From Xylanimicrobium pachnodae JCM 13526 = NBRC 107786 (lineage in GTDB: Bacteria > Actinomycetota > Actinomycetes > Actinomycetales > Cellulomonadaceae), in the NCBI GenBank assembly GCA_001592145.1, contig BCWJ01000005.1, positions 186,001 through 250,000 of the forward strand: a DNA stretch of 64,000 bases, read 5' to 3'. Positions 52,613 to 60,257 of this stretch are shown one piece after another (position 1 is the stretch's first letter; each line of letters starts with the position of its first letter). The position numbers were made by a program, and so were the translations under genes. Below the pieces are notes generated by a model. That model was given only the letters and a program-made list of their open reading frames with translations. It was not told the DNA's origin and made no database searches.

Positions 52613-53521
52613 ATGTCCGACATCCGCACCCCCGTGCCGCCCGCACCCGGACGCCCGCGTCGCCGCGGTGCCGTCGTGGTCGTCACCCTTGCTGCCCTCG
52701 CCGTGGCTGCCGTCGTGGCCGTGGCGGCGATCCTGCTCGAGAGGAACCGCATCATGCCCGACGTCGCCGAGCCCGGGGCCACGGGTCCGGGCGCCACCGC
52801 GCCCCTGGCCACCACCGCGCCGACCGCGGACGAGCTGACCGCCGCGGGGCACGCGCGAGTGCTGTTCGGGCACCAGTCCGTGGGGGACAACATCCTGGGC
52901 GGCATCGCGGCCGTCTATGAGCAGGCCGGGGTGACGCCCCCGCAGATCGTCGAGACCCGCGAGCCGGTGACCGGCGGCGACGGGTTCATCGCCCACACCT
53001 ACGTGGGTGCCAACGGCGACCCGATGGGCAAGCTGGACGACTTCGTGGCCCTCACGAAGGGCCCGTTGGGGGACGGCGTCGACGTCCTCCTCGTGAAGTT
53101 CTGCTACGTGGACGTCACGGCGTCGACGGACGTGCAGGCCCTCTTCGACGGCTACGTGGCGGCGATGGACCAGATCCAGGCGGCGCATCCGGGCACCGTC
53201 GTGCTCTACACGACCGTGCCGCTGACTGCCGACCGCAGTGGCGGAGTCACGGCGATGGTCAAGTCGCTGCTCGGGCGTGGGGCCACCGACGTGGCCGACA
53301 ACACCGCGCGCGCCCAGTACAACGCGCTGGTCCGTGAACGGTTCGGGGAGACGGGCCGCCTATTCGATATCGCGGCCGTCGAAGCAGCCCCGGGCTCCGA
53401 CCCGGCCGCGCTCGACCCGGAGCTGACGTGGGACGGAGGCCACCTCAACGAGGCGGGCGCCCAGGCCGCCGCCCGCGAGCTCCTGCGGGTCGTCGCCGCG
53501 ACCATCACCCCTGCGGGCTGA
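52613..53521 (+). CDS. Membrane-anchored SGNH/GDSL-like hydrolase or acyltransferase
   Basis: A 302-residue protein with an Arg-rich cytoplasmic end, one membrane segment (AVVVVTLAALAVAAVVAVAAILL) and an extracytoplasmic domain. The SGNH-like pattern is divergent: the block-I serine probably lies in LFGHQSVGDN (Ser89), a lone Lys/Phe-Cys segment replaces block II, and DGGHLNEAG (Asp274, His277) matches block V. Related domains add or remove acyl groups on secreted polysaccharides. Its place between an AMP-ligase and a phosphopantetheinyl transferase suggests a DltD-like role in moving an ACP-borne group to a surface glycan (inference). Confidence 0.75.
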   Translation: MSDIRTPVPPAPGRPRRRGAVVVVTLAALAVAAVVAVAAILLERNRIMPDVAEPGATGPGATAPLATTAPTADELTAAGHARVLFGHQSVGDNILGGIAAVYEQAGVTPPQIVETREPVTGGDGFIAHTYVGANGDPMGKLDDFVALTKGPLGDGVDVLLVKFCYVDVTASTDVQALFDGYVAAMDQIQAAHPGTVVLYTTVPLTADRSGGVTAMVKSLLGRGATDVADNTARAQYNALVRERFGETGRLFDIAAVEAAPGSDPAALDPELTWDGGHLNEAGAQAAARELLRVVAATITPAG

Positions 53522-53524
53522 CCT

Positions 53525-54001
53525 ATGGGGACACGCGTGCACGGGACAGGGATCGACGTCGCCGACGTCTCACGCTTCGCACGGCTGGTGGCGCGCGGAC
53601 CGGTGTTCACGGGGCGCTGGTTCAGCGCGGACGAGATCGCGCGCTGCCAGTGGTCCACCGACCCGGCCCGGGCGTACGCCGAGTGCTACGCGGCCAAGGA
53701 GGCCATCTGGAAGGCGCTCGCCCTCACCGGGTGGACGGGACCCGTGCCGTGGCGCTGGATCACCGTCGTCGAGCGCCCCGACGGTGCCTGGGAGGTCACG
53801 CTGAGCGGCCCGGTGGCGGCGGCCGCCGCCACCGCGTGCGTGGGCGAGGTGCAGATCGCCATCACCCACTCGGGCACTCGCGCCGTCGCGATCGCCCTGG
53901 CGACGGCCCGCGAGGGCGATCGCGGCAACGCGGTCGGCGACGTCGTCGATCAGCCCACCTCGGGGACCGGTTCGACCAGCACGGGAGGTTCGTGCAGGTA
54001 G
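53525..54001 (+). CDS. Holo-[acyl-carrier-protein] synthase (AcpS-type phosphopantetheinyl transferase)
   Basis: A 158-residue AcpS-family enzyme that transfers phosphopantetheine from CoA to the carrier-protein serine. Motifs: HGTGIDVADVSRFARL (Mg-binding Asp), YAECYAAKEAIWKAL (the catalytic Glu/Lys helix) and VQIAITHSGTRAVAIAL near the C-terminus. Encoded three bases after the SGNH gene. Its last 52 bases overlap the end of the convergent NAD synthetase gene. Probably dedicated to the ACP of this locus, though it could also be the housekeeping AcpS. Confidence 0.9.
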   Translation: MGTRVHGTGIDVADVSRFARLVARGPVFTGRWFSADEIARCQWSTDPARAYAECYAAKEAIWKALALTGWTGPVPWRWITVVERPDGAWEVTLSGPVAAAAATACVGEVQIAITHSGTRAVAIALATAREGDRGNAVGDVVDQPTSGTGSTSTGGSCR

Positions 54002-54927
54002 GCGGTGGTGCGCCGCTTCTGCTCGATGTCGCGGTAGACGCGCCGCACCTGCTCGGCGGTGAGCCCCGCGGCGGCGGCGACGTCGTCGACCGCGACGGCG
54101 TTGTTGAGTCCGTACAGGCACAGGTCCATGCGCGCGTGCGGCAGCGAGAAGTAGAACTCCTCCTGGGACTGGGCCAGCGAGTACGTGTCCGTCGTGGAGG
54201 GACGCTCCTGGATCTGTTCCGGCACGCCCAGGTGCGCGGCCAGCGCGTACACCTGCGACTTGTACAGGTGTGCGATGGGCTTGACGTCGGCGGCGCCGTC
54301 GCCGAGCTTCACGAAGAACCCCTGGTCGTACTCCAGCCGGTTGGGCGTGCCCGTGACCACGTAGTTGAGCCGGTCGGCGTGGTAGTACTCGAACATCTTG
54401 CGGGTGCGCTGCTTGAAGTTGGTGGCGGCGACGATGCCCAGGTACGCCGCGGTGGTCAGCCGCCGGGTGACCCGCGAGCCGTCCGGGGCCTGCACGACGA
54501 TCGAGTAGAGCCGGTACGAGTCCGAGTCGACCACGCTGGGCAGCACGATCTTGGACCGCCAGCCCGGACCGAACTCCGGGATCACCTCGCGGATCGCGGC
54601 GTCGCGGCGGCGGTAGCACCCGGCGGCGTCCAGGACCGGCCCGATGTTCTCGACCACCGAGTCGATGCCGAGCGAGTCGGTGAGCAGCGTCGAGAAGGTG
54701 AGCGACTCGTCCGCGGACTCCGACTCGGGCAGGTGCAGGCCGAGCACGCGGTCGGGCCCCAGCGCGCGCACCGCGAGCGCGGCGACGACGGACGAGTCGA
54801 TGCCCCCGGACACGGCGACGACGGCGCCCTTGCGCCGGGAGCCCCGGACCACGTCGCGGATCGCCGCGGTGATGCGTGCGACGGCGGCCTCGGGATCGAG
54901 GGTGAGGGTCTGCGGACCGAAGCTCAT
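53950..54927 (-). CDS. nadE: NH3-dependent NAD(+) synthetase
   Basis: A 325-residue N-type ATP pyrophosphatase. The PP-loop AVSGGIDSSVV (residues about 38-48) and downstream signatures TNFKQRTRKMFEYYHADRLNY, GTPNRLEYDQGFFVKLGDGAADV and PIAHLYKSQVY identify a NadE-type protein. There is no glutaminase (nitrilase) domain, so it needs free ammonia or a partner. It is coupled by ATGA overlap to a glutamine-hydrolysing asparagine synthetase homologue. It may be a repurposed amide-forming enzyme of the glycan locus rather than the housekeeping NAD synthetase; sequence alone does not decide. Confidence 0.85.
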   Translation of the reverse strand: MSFGPQTLTLDPEAAVARITAAIRDVVRGSRRKGAVVAVSGGIDSSVVAALAVRALGPDRVLGLHLPESESADESLTFSTLLTDSLGIDSVVENIGPVLDAAGCYRRRDAAIREVIPEFGPGWRSKIVLPSVVDSDSYRLYSIVVQAPDGSRVTRRLTTAAYLGIVAATNFKQRTRKMFEYYHADRLNYVVTGTPNRLEYDQGFFVKLGDGAADVKPIAHLYKSQVYALAAHLGVPEQIQERPSTTDTYSLAQSQEEFYFSLPHARMDLCLYGLNNAVAVDDVAAAAGLTAEQVRRVYRDIEQKRRTTAYLHEPPVLVEPVPEVG

Positions 54928-56909
54928 GGGTGGCCCCTCCTTGTTCTCGCGTGGTCGTGCACCACCATCGGTGACGGCGGTGCGGCAGGGCAGCGGTGCT
55001 CGCTGCCGAGGAACATCTGGTGGAGGAGCTGGGCGGACACGATCGCGACGAGCCGCATGTTGTCCGTGTTGCTGAGCCCGCGTCCGTGCGTGCGGCGGCA
55101 CTTGTCCACGAGCCGCTCCACGATGACGGGCTGGAACACCCCGGCGGCTGTGATCGCCTCGGGGGACAACGCCTCGTCGAGCCACTCCGGCGTTCCGCTC
55201 CCGAAGAACGCGGCGGCGTCGGGCGCCCGGTAGGGCTGCTTGGGCCGGGCCAGGATCTCGGGCGGCACCAGGTCGGCGAAGGCCCGCTTGAGCAGGTACT
55301 TCTCGTTCATGTCGAGGATCTTCTGCTCGGCGGGGAACTCGCTCGCCAGGGCGACGACGCCGGGGTCCAGGAACGGGAACCGGCCCTCGACGGAGCTCGC
55401 CGCGAGCATGCGATCGCCCTGGGACGACAGGAGGTAGCCGGGCAGCAGGGTGGCGAGCTCCAGCCATTGAGCGCGCGCGAGGCCGTCCCAGCGCGACGCC
55501 TCGGACGGCATGCGGTCCAGCACCGCACCGTCCGCCGCGCCGTCGAACCGGAGGTCGGGGGTCAGCATCGAGGTGAGCACGGCCGTCGAGTCCCATCGGG
55601 GCCGGTGCGACATCGCCGGGTCACGGGCGTCCAGGTTCCGGCCGAAGAACTGGGCAGCGAACGCTGGGGCGAAGGCGGGGGAGCGCTTCATCCACGGGTA
55701 GAGCTGCTCGACGGCTGCGGCGCGATCGACCGAGCCGGGGTCGGTGAGCCACCGCTCACGTAGTCGCGCCTCCCGGAAGATGTCGTAGCCCGCCAGCACC
55801 TCATCGCTGCCCTCGCCCGTGACGACGACCCGGTAGCCCTGGTCGCGCACGTGGCGTGAGAGCAGGAGCATGGGTGCCGCGGCCGTGCGCAGCAGCACGG
55901 TCTCAGCGTGATGCACGACGTCGGGGAACACCTCGGCGATCTGCCGCTCGGTGACCACCACCTCGCTGTGCCGGGTGCCCAGCGTGCGGCTCATGAGGTC
56001 CTGGTAGCCGCCCTCGTCGAGATCGGCGTCGGCGAACCGCAGCGAGAACGTGTGCAGGTCGGCATCCGTGTACTTCGTGATCGCCGCCGCCGTCACCGCG
56101 GAGTCGAGACCCCCCGACAGGTAGGCGCCCACGGGGATGTCGCTGCACTCGAACCGCAACCGGGTGGCCTGGACGACCTGGTCGCGCAGGTCGACCGTGT
56201 TCGCGTCGAGGTCCCGCCGCGGCTCCGCACCCCGCTCGGGGAAGCTCGGCTCCCAGTAGCGGTGTTCGTGCAGGCCCGCGGCGCCCACCTCCAGGTAGGA
56301 GCCGGGTGCCACCTGCTCGACGCCGGCGAACACGGTCCGGGGTGCGAACGGTGCCCAGAGCGTCAGCGTCTGAGCGAGCCCCTGCGGGTCGAGAGCGCGT
56401 CGCACGCGCGGGTCCGTGAACAGCGCCTTGACCTCGGAGGCGAACAGCAGGCGGTCTCCGGCACGTGCGTAGTAGAGCGGCGCGATGCCCATCGGGTCGC
56501 GACTCAGCACCAGACGGTCGGTCCGCCGGTCCCGGATCGCCATCGCCCACTGCCCGTTGAACCGTTCGAAGCAGCCCGGGCCCCACTCCAGCCAGGCCTG
56601 CAGCGCAACCTCGGTGTCCGAGCGGGTGCGGAAGCGATGCCCGCGGTCGCGCAGCTGTGCCGCCAGCTCCAGGTAGTTGAAGATCTCGCCGTTGAACGTG
56701 ACCCAGACCTGCTCGTCGTCGTCGCACATCGGTTGCGCCCCGCCGGCCGCGTCGATCACCGCCAGGCGCGTGTGGCCCAGGGCCACGGTGTCGTCACGGA
56801 ACCAGCCGCAACCGTCCGGGCCGCGGTGGTGCAGCGCGGCCATCATCCGCGCGACGGCGTCGACGTCGGGCACCGCCGATGGCGACCAGATGCCGCAGAC
56901 TCCGCACAT
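54924..56909 (-). CDS. asnB: Glutamine-hydrolysing asparagine synthase-like amidotransferase
   Basis: A 661-residue class II amidotransferase. Cys2 (MCGVCGIW) is the glutaminase nucleophile, with HHRGPDG, GHTRLAVID and VTFNGEIFNY completing that domain. The synthetase domain has the PP-loop YLSGGLDSAVT (around residue 265) and VVTGEGSDEVLAGYD. Length and motifs fit AsnB, but homologues in polysaccharide and secondary-metabolite clusters amidate other carboxylates. ATG 56909 follows GGGAGGTG. First gene of a two-gene leftward operon with nadE, divergent from the ACP operon. Confidence 0.88.
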   Translation of the reverse strand: MCGVCGIWSPSAVPDVDAVARMMAALHHRGPDGCGWFRDDTVALGHTRLAVIDAAGGAQPMCDDDEQVWVTFNGEIFNYLELAAQLRDRGHRFRTRSDTEVALQAWLEWGPGCFERFNGQWAMAIRDRRTDRLVLSRDPMGIAPLYYARAGDRLLFASEVKALFTDPRVRRALDPQGLAQTLTLWAPFAPRTVFAGVEQVAPGSYLEVGAAGLHEHRYWEPSFPERGAEPRRDLDANTVDLRDQVVQATRLRFECSDIPVGAYLSGGLDSAVTAAAITKYTDADLHTFSLRFADADLDEGGYQDLMSRTLGTRHSEVVVTERQIAEVFPDVVHHAETVLLRTAAAPMLLLSRHVRDQGYRVVVTGEGSDEVLAGYDIFREARLRERWLTDPGSVDRAAAVEQLYPWMKRSPAFAPAFAAQFFGRNLDARDPAMSHRPRWDSTAVLTSMLTPDLRFDGAADGAVLDRMPSEASRWDGLARAQWLELATLLPGYLLSSQGDRMLAASSVEGRFPFLDPGVVALASEFPAEQKILDMNEKYLLKRAFADLVPPEILARPKQPYRAPDAAAFFGSGTPEWLDEALSPEAITAAGVFQPVIVERLVDKCRRTHGRGLSNTDNMRLVAIVSAQLLHQMFLGSEHRCPAAPPSPMVVHDHARTRRGHP

Positions 56910-57163
56910 CTGCACCTCCCGGATGGACTGCCTGGCCGACCCCAGCGGGGACGTCGACGACTCGGGCAACGGCCGCCAGGGCGCCCGTGCTCTATGCCGA
57001 GCGTGCCCACGCACTGGTGAGGAAGGCCAGCACCTGAGTATCTGTGGACGCGGATTCACCCGGCGTTGTGCAGAGTTCGCCCCCTTTGGGCCGTCTTGGC
57101 GGTGCGGGTGGGGCGGTTCAATGAAGGTGTCCGGCGTTGAGCCCGGCTGTGGAGGGGAACGCG
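56910..57163. promoter_or_regulatory. Divergent asnB/ACP promoter region
   Basis: No gene is supported in these 254 bases. CACCCGG (57057-57063) is a half-copy of the palindrome found at the other promoters of the locus, here followed by CGTTG. TTGGCG (57095-57100) could serve as a -35 for the ACP operon, but a convincing -10 was not found. GGAGGGGA just before ATG 57164 is the ACP ribosome site. Confidence 0.4.
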
Positions 57164-57415
57164 ATGGACCATGTTCAAGAACGGATCGAGACGTTCGTGC
57201 TCGACCAGTTGCTCCTCGGTGACGCGGACCGCATGCCCGCCCACGGCGACTCACTGATCGAGACCGGGGTGATCGACTCCACCGGCGTCCTGGAGCTCAT
57301 CGAGTTCCTGGAGGCGGAGTTCGGCATCCGGGTGGCCGACGACGAGACGGTCCCGGGAAACCTGGACGGCATCGAGCGCCTGGCGGCGTTCGTCGAGCGG
57401 AAGACGGCGCGGTGA
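57164..57415 (+). CDS. Acyl carrier protein
   Basis: An 83-residue four-helix carrier protein. The phosphopantetheine attachment site is Ser39 in GVIDSTGVLELIEFLE, and the acidic helix 2/3 region EAEFGIRVADDE is typical. ATG 57164 follows GGAGGGGA. The stop overlaps the start of a hexapeptide acyltransferase (GTGA), so the two are co-translated. With an AMP-ligase, an AcpS and an SGNH protein nearby, it likely holds an activated acyl or aminoacyl group for modifying a glycan precursor; the fatty-acid ACP would normally be elsewhere. Confidence 0.9.
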   Translation: MDHVQERIETFVLDQLLLGDADRMPAHGDSLIETGVIDSTGVLELIEFLEAEFGIRVADDETVPGNLDGIERLAAFVERKTAR

Positions 57416-58086
57416 CGGCTGCCCGGATCGCCCGTGCCCCATCGCGGCCCCGCCTCGACTTCCGCGCGGACCTGGCGCGGCACGTGGCGACCCGCACCCG
57501 CACGTCCCAGCCGTCGCGAGCGGCGCGATGGTGGCTGCTCGCGACGGACTCCGAGCTGCACACGGTGGCGTGCTTCCGGTTCGGGCAGTATGTGGCGTTG
57601 CTCCGCGAGGACCACCACCTGCTCGCCGTGCCCGCCCTGGTGCTCCATCGGCTCTGGAACCGCCGCATCACCCACATCCACCACGCGGAGCTCAGCGGCC
57701 GCGCGACCATCGGTCCGGGGCTGCTGCTCATGCACCGTCACGGTGTCGTCGTCGGACCCTGCACGATCGGAAGGAACTGCGTGCTGCACCACAACCTCAC
57801 GATCGGTGAGCGGGTCGCCGCCGGGAACCACGGGACGCCGCACATCGGTGACAACGTGTGGATCGGTCCCGGCGTCACCCTCACCGGTGCGATCACGGTG
57901 GGCGACGGCGCCACCCTGTCGGCAGGCAGCGTCGTGTCCCGGGACGTCCCGGCGGGCGCCCTGGTGGCGGGGAACCCGGGCCGCGTCATTGCCCGCGACT
58001 ACGACAACCGTCCGATCCTCGGGTGCCCACCGCCCCCGAACACGTCCGCGCCGAGCACGCCCGCGGCGCGTGAGGCGGTCCGGTGA
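57412..58086 (+). CDS. Serine acetyltransferase-like hexapeptide acyltransferase
   Basis: A 224-residue left-handed beta-helix protein. The N-terminal 60 residues are helical; from about residue 85 run hexapeptide repeats (ATIGPGLLLMHRHGVVVGP, TIGRNCVLHHNLTIGE, HIGDNVWIGPGVTLTG, VGDGATLSAGSVV) ending in VAGNPGRVI. This is CysE-like, but such proteins in glycan loci O- or N-acylate sugars, and coupling to the ACP gene suggests the acyl donor may be ACP rather than acetyl-CoA. GTG 57412 overlaps the ACP stop. Confidence 0.85.
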   Translation: MTAARIARAPSRPRLDFRADLARHVATRTRTSQPSRAARWWLLATDSELHTVACFRFGQYVALLREDHHLLAVPALVLHRLWNRRITHIHHAELSGRATIGPGLLLMHRHGVVVGPCTIGRNCVLHHNLTIGERVAAGNHGTPHIGDNVWIGPGVTLTGAITVGDGATLSAGSVVSRDVPAGALVAGNPGRVIARDYDNRPILGCPPPPNTSAPSTPAAREAVR

Positions 58087-59006
58087 GCGGGGTGCTCGAC
58101 CCGGGGGTCGGCGTCGCGATCGTCACCCGCTTCAACCTCCCCTCCCCGGGAGCGGAGTCTCTCATCCGGGCGAAGGAGGGCTGGCTGCGCGGCCGCGTCG
58201 AGCTGTTCGAACGGTACTGCCTGCCCAGCGTCGTGGCCCAGCGCGACCGCGACTTCGCGTGGATCGTGTACATCGACCCGGCCAGCCCGCAGTGGTTCCT
58301 GGACTGGGTGGACCGCACCGCGCCGGGGGCGTTCACGCCGCTGCGCCGCGAGGCGGTCGAGCCGGCCGATCTCGCGGCCGACGTCGCACGGGCACTCGGC
58401 GCCCGGACCGGATCTGCGCCCACCGACCGCGTCCTGACCGTGAACCTCGACAACGACGACGCCGTCGCCGTCGACTTCGTGGCCCGCCTGCGCGCGGCGG
58501 GGGAGCAGCGGGCGGGGCGCACCGCCCTGTACCTGGAGAACGGCCTGATCCTGCAGGGCACGCACCTGTTCGCGCGGCGCGACCCTTCCAACGCGTTCTG
58601 TGCCGTCGTCGAACCGTGGCAAGACCCGATGGGGAGCGGCCCGGTGACCTGCTGGGCCGACTGGCACAACCGCCTGGAGCTCCAGATGCCGGCCGTCCGG
58701 GTGGGCGGGGCACCGGGTTGGCTCCAGGTGGTGCACGGGTCGAACGTGAGCAACCGGGTGCGCGGCCGGCTCGTGAGCCCGCGCCCGTACTCCGGCCTGT
58801 TCGCCGTCGTCGTGGACGACCTGCCGCGGCCCTCCTGGGGCGACCTGCTGGTGGACCGGGTGGTGCGTTCGCCGCTGCGCGCGTTGCGCGACGGGGCTCG
58901 TCAGGTGGTCAAGACGGTGATTCTCACGGTGGGCGGCCGGACCGCCCTCAGCCGCCTGCGTGACGCCCGGGCCGGCGTCGCAGCGGCCGCACGCCGGGGG
59001 GCCTGA
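58083..59006 (+). CDS. Putative rhamnosyltransferase-like glycosyltransferase
   Basis: A 307-residue protein resembling the putative rhamnosyl transferase family (PF11316): VAIVTRFNLPSPGAESL, LPSVVAQRDRDFAWIVYID, an acidic donor-site motif TVNLDNDDAVAVDF, and a C-terminal hydrophobic stretch. Probably adds a sugar to a lipid-linked or nascent glycan. GTG 58083 overlaps the upstream stop (GTGA), making ACP-acyltransferase-glycosyltransferase a coupled trio. Confidence 0.72.
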   Translation: MSGVLDPGVGVAIVTRFNLPSPGAESLIRAKEGWLRGRVELFERYCLPSVVAQRDRDFAWIVYIDPASPQWFLDWVDRTAPGAFTPLRREAVEPADLAADVARALGARTGSAPTDRVLTVNLDNDDAVAVDFVARLRAAGEQRAGRTALYLENGLILQGTHLFARRDPSNAFCAVVEPWQDPMGSGPVTCWADWHNRLELQMPAVRVGGAPGWLQVVHGSNVSNRVRGRLVSPRPYSGLFAVVVDDLPRPSWGDLLVDRVVRSPLRALRDGARQVVKTVILTVGGRTALSRLRDARAGVAAAARRGA

Positions 59007-59027
59007 CCGCACAGATCACCCGCCCTC

Positions 59028-59037
59028 CACCCGGGTG
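59028..59037. promoter_or_regulatory. CACCCGGGTG palindrome, site 3
   Basis: A perfect palindrome in CCACCCGGGTGAAC, centred about 45 bp upstream of the -10 TAGGTT (59078) of the sugar operon. Confidence 0.55.
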
Positions 59038-59062
59038 AACTCGGGCGAATCTCTCGTTTCAA

Positions 59063-59109
59063 GCCCTCGCACGCCGTTAGGTTCCAAGCGAGGGCACATG
59101 CACGTGCCC
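59063..59109 (+). promoter_or_regulatory. Promoter of the amino-sugar operon bracketed by an inverted repeat
   Basis: TAGGTT (59078-59083) is the -10. The arms GCCCTCGC (59063-59070) and GCGAGGGC (59088-59095) form a perfect 8-bp inverted repeat on both sides of it. A hairpin GGGCAC-ATGCAC-GTGCCC (59092-59109) follows in the leader. Repressor binding or a stable 5' hairpin are both possible. Confidence 0.5.
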
Positions 59110-59138
59110 GTCCGCCATCGGATGTGAGGACTCCTCGG

Positions 59139-60257
59139 ATGGATTCGCCGCTCGACACCCCACCGCCCGACAGGATCCTGCGCGCCGCTGTCATCGGTGC
59201 TGGGTACTGGGGTCCGAACCTCGCTCGCAACTTCGCGAGCTCGCCACGGTGGGACCTGGTCGCCGTGTGTGATCTGGACGCCGAGCGCGCCGCGAAGGTC
59301 GCCCGTGCGGCCGGCGGCGCCCAGGCCATGACCTCGGTGGACGAGCTTCTCGCCCGCGACGACGTCGACGCCGTCGCCATCGCCACCCCGGCCCGCACCC
59401 ACCACGCGCTCGTGATGGCGGCGCTGCGCGCCGGCAAGCACGTGGTGGTGGAGAAGCCCATCGCCGACGACGTCGACGCGGCACGCGAGATGATCGCCGA
59501 AGCGGCGGCCCGCGGACTGGTGCTCATGACGGACCACACGTTCTGCTACACCCCGGCGGTGGTCAAGATCCGTGAGCTGATCGAGGCGGGCGAGCTGGGC
59601 GAGATCCTGTTCGTCGACTCGGTGCGCATCAACCTCGGGCTGGTGCAGCAGGACGTGGACGTGTTCTGGGACCTGGCCCCGCACGACCTGTCCATCCTCG
59701 ACTACATCCTGCCGGGCGGCCTGCAGCCCGAGTCCGTGGCCGCGCACGGTGCCGACCCTCTCGGGGCGGGCAAGGCGTGCGTGGGGCACCTGGTGCTGCC
59801 CCTGCCCGGTGGTGCGGTCGCGCACGTCAACGTCAACTGGCTCAGCCCCACCAAGATCCGTAGCTTCACGGTGGGTGGCTCGCGTCGCACGCTCGTGTGG
59901 GACGACCTCAACCCGCAGCAGCGCCTCAGCGTGTACGACCGCGGCGTCGACCTGGAGACCCAGGCCCTCGACCGGCTGGACCGCAAGCACGCCACCATCT
60001 CCTACCGGCTGGGCGACACCTGGTCGCCCGCCCTCAAGGAGCGTGAAGCGCTGGGAGCCATGGTCGCCGAGCTCGCGGACTCGATCACGCAAGGTCGTGC
60101 CCCCCTGACCGACGGCGCAGCTGGGCTGCGGGTGCTCAACATCCTGGCTGCGGCGTCGGCCAGCCTGGCCGCCGGGGGCGACGCGTGCCCGGTAGCGATG
60201 GAGCCCGTGGTGATCGGGACCGAGACGAGGGACGAACTGGTGGGAGAGCCTGTATGA
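59139..60257 (+). CDS. Gfo/Idh/MocA family nucleotide-sugar oxidoreductase
   Basis: A 372-residue NAD(P)-dependent oxidoreductase. Rossmann motif VIGAGYWGPNLARNF, the EKP motif in VVVEKPIADD and WDLAPHDLSILDYIL with the active-site His. In amino-sugar pathways WbpB-type members oxidise C3 of UDP-GlcNAcA before transamination, which fits the downstream aminotransferases and acyltransferase. ATG 59139 with GAGGA upstream is preferred; GTG 59124 is possible. The stop overlaps the next start (ATGA); first gene of a five-gene coupled operon. Confidence 0.9.
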   Translation: MDSPLDTPPPDRILRAAVIGAGYWGPNLARNFASSPRWDLVAVCDLDAERAAKVARAAGGAQAMTSVDELLARDDVDAVAIATPARTHHALVMAALRAGKHVVVEKPIADDVDAAREMIAEAAARGLVLMTDHTFCYTPAVVKIRELIEAGELGEILFVDSVRINLGLVQQDVDVFWDLAPHDLSILDYILPGGLQPESVAAHGADPLGAGKACVGHLVLPLPGGAVAHVNVNWLSPTKIRSFTVGGSRRTLVWDDLNPQQRLSVYDRGVDLETQALDRLDRKHATISYRLGDTWSPALKEREALGAMVAELADSITQGRAPLTDGAAGLRVLNILAAASASLAAGGDACPVAMEPVVIGTETRDELVGEPV

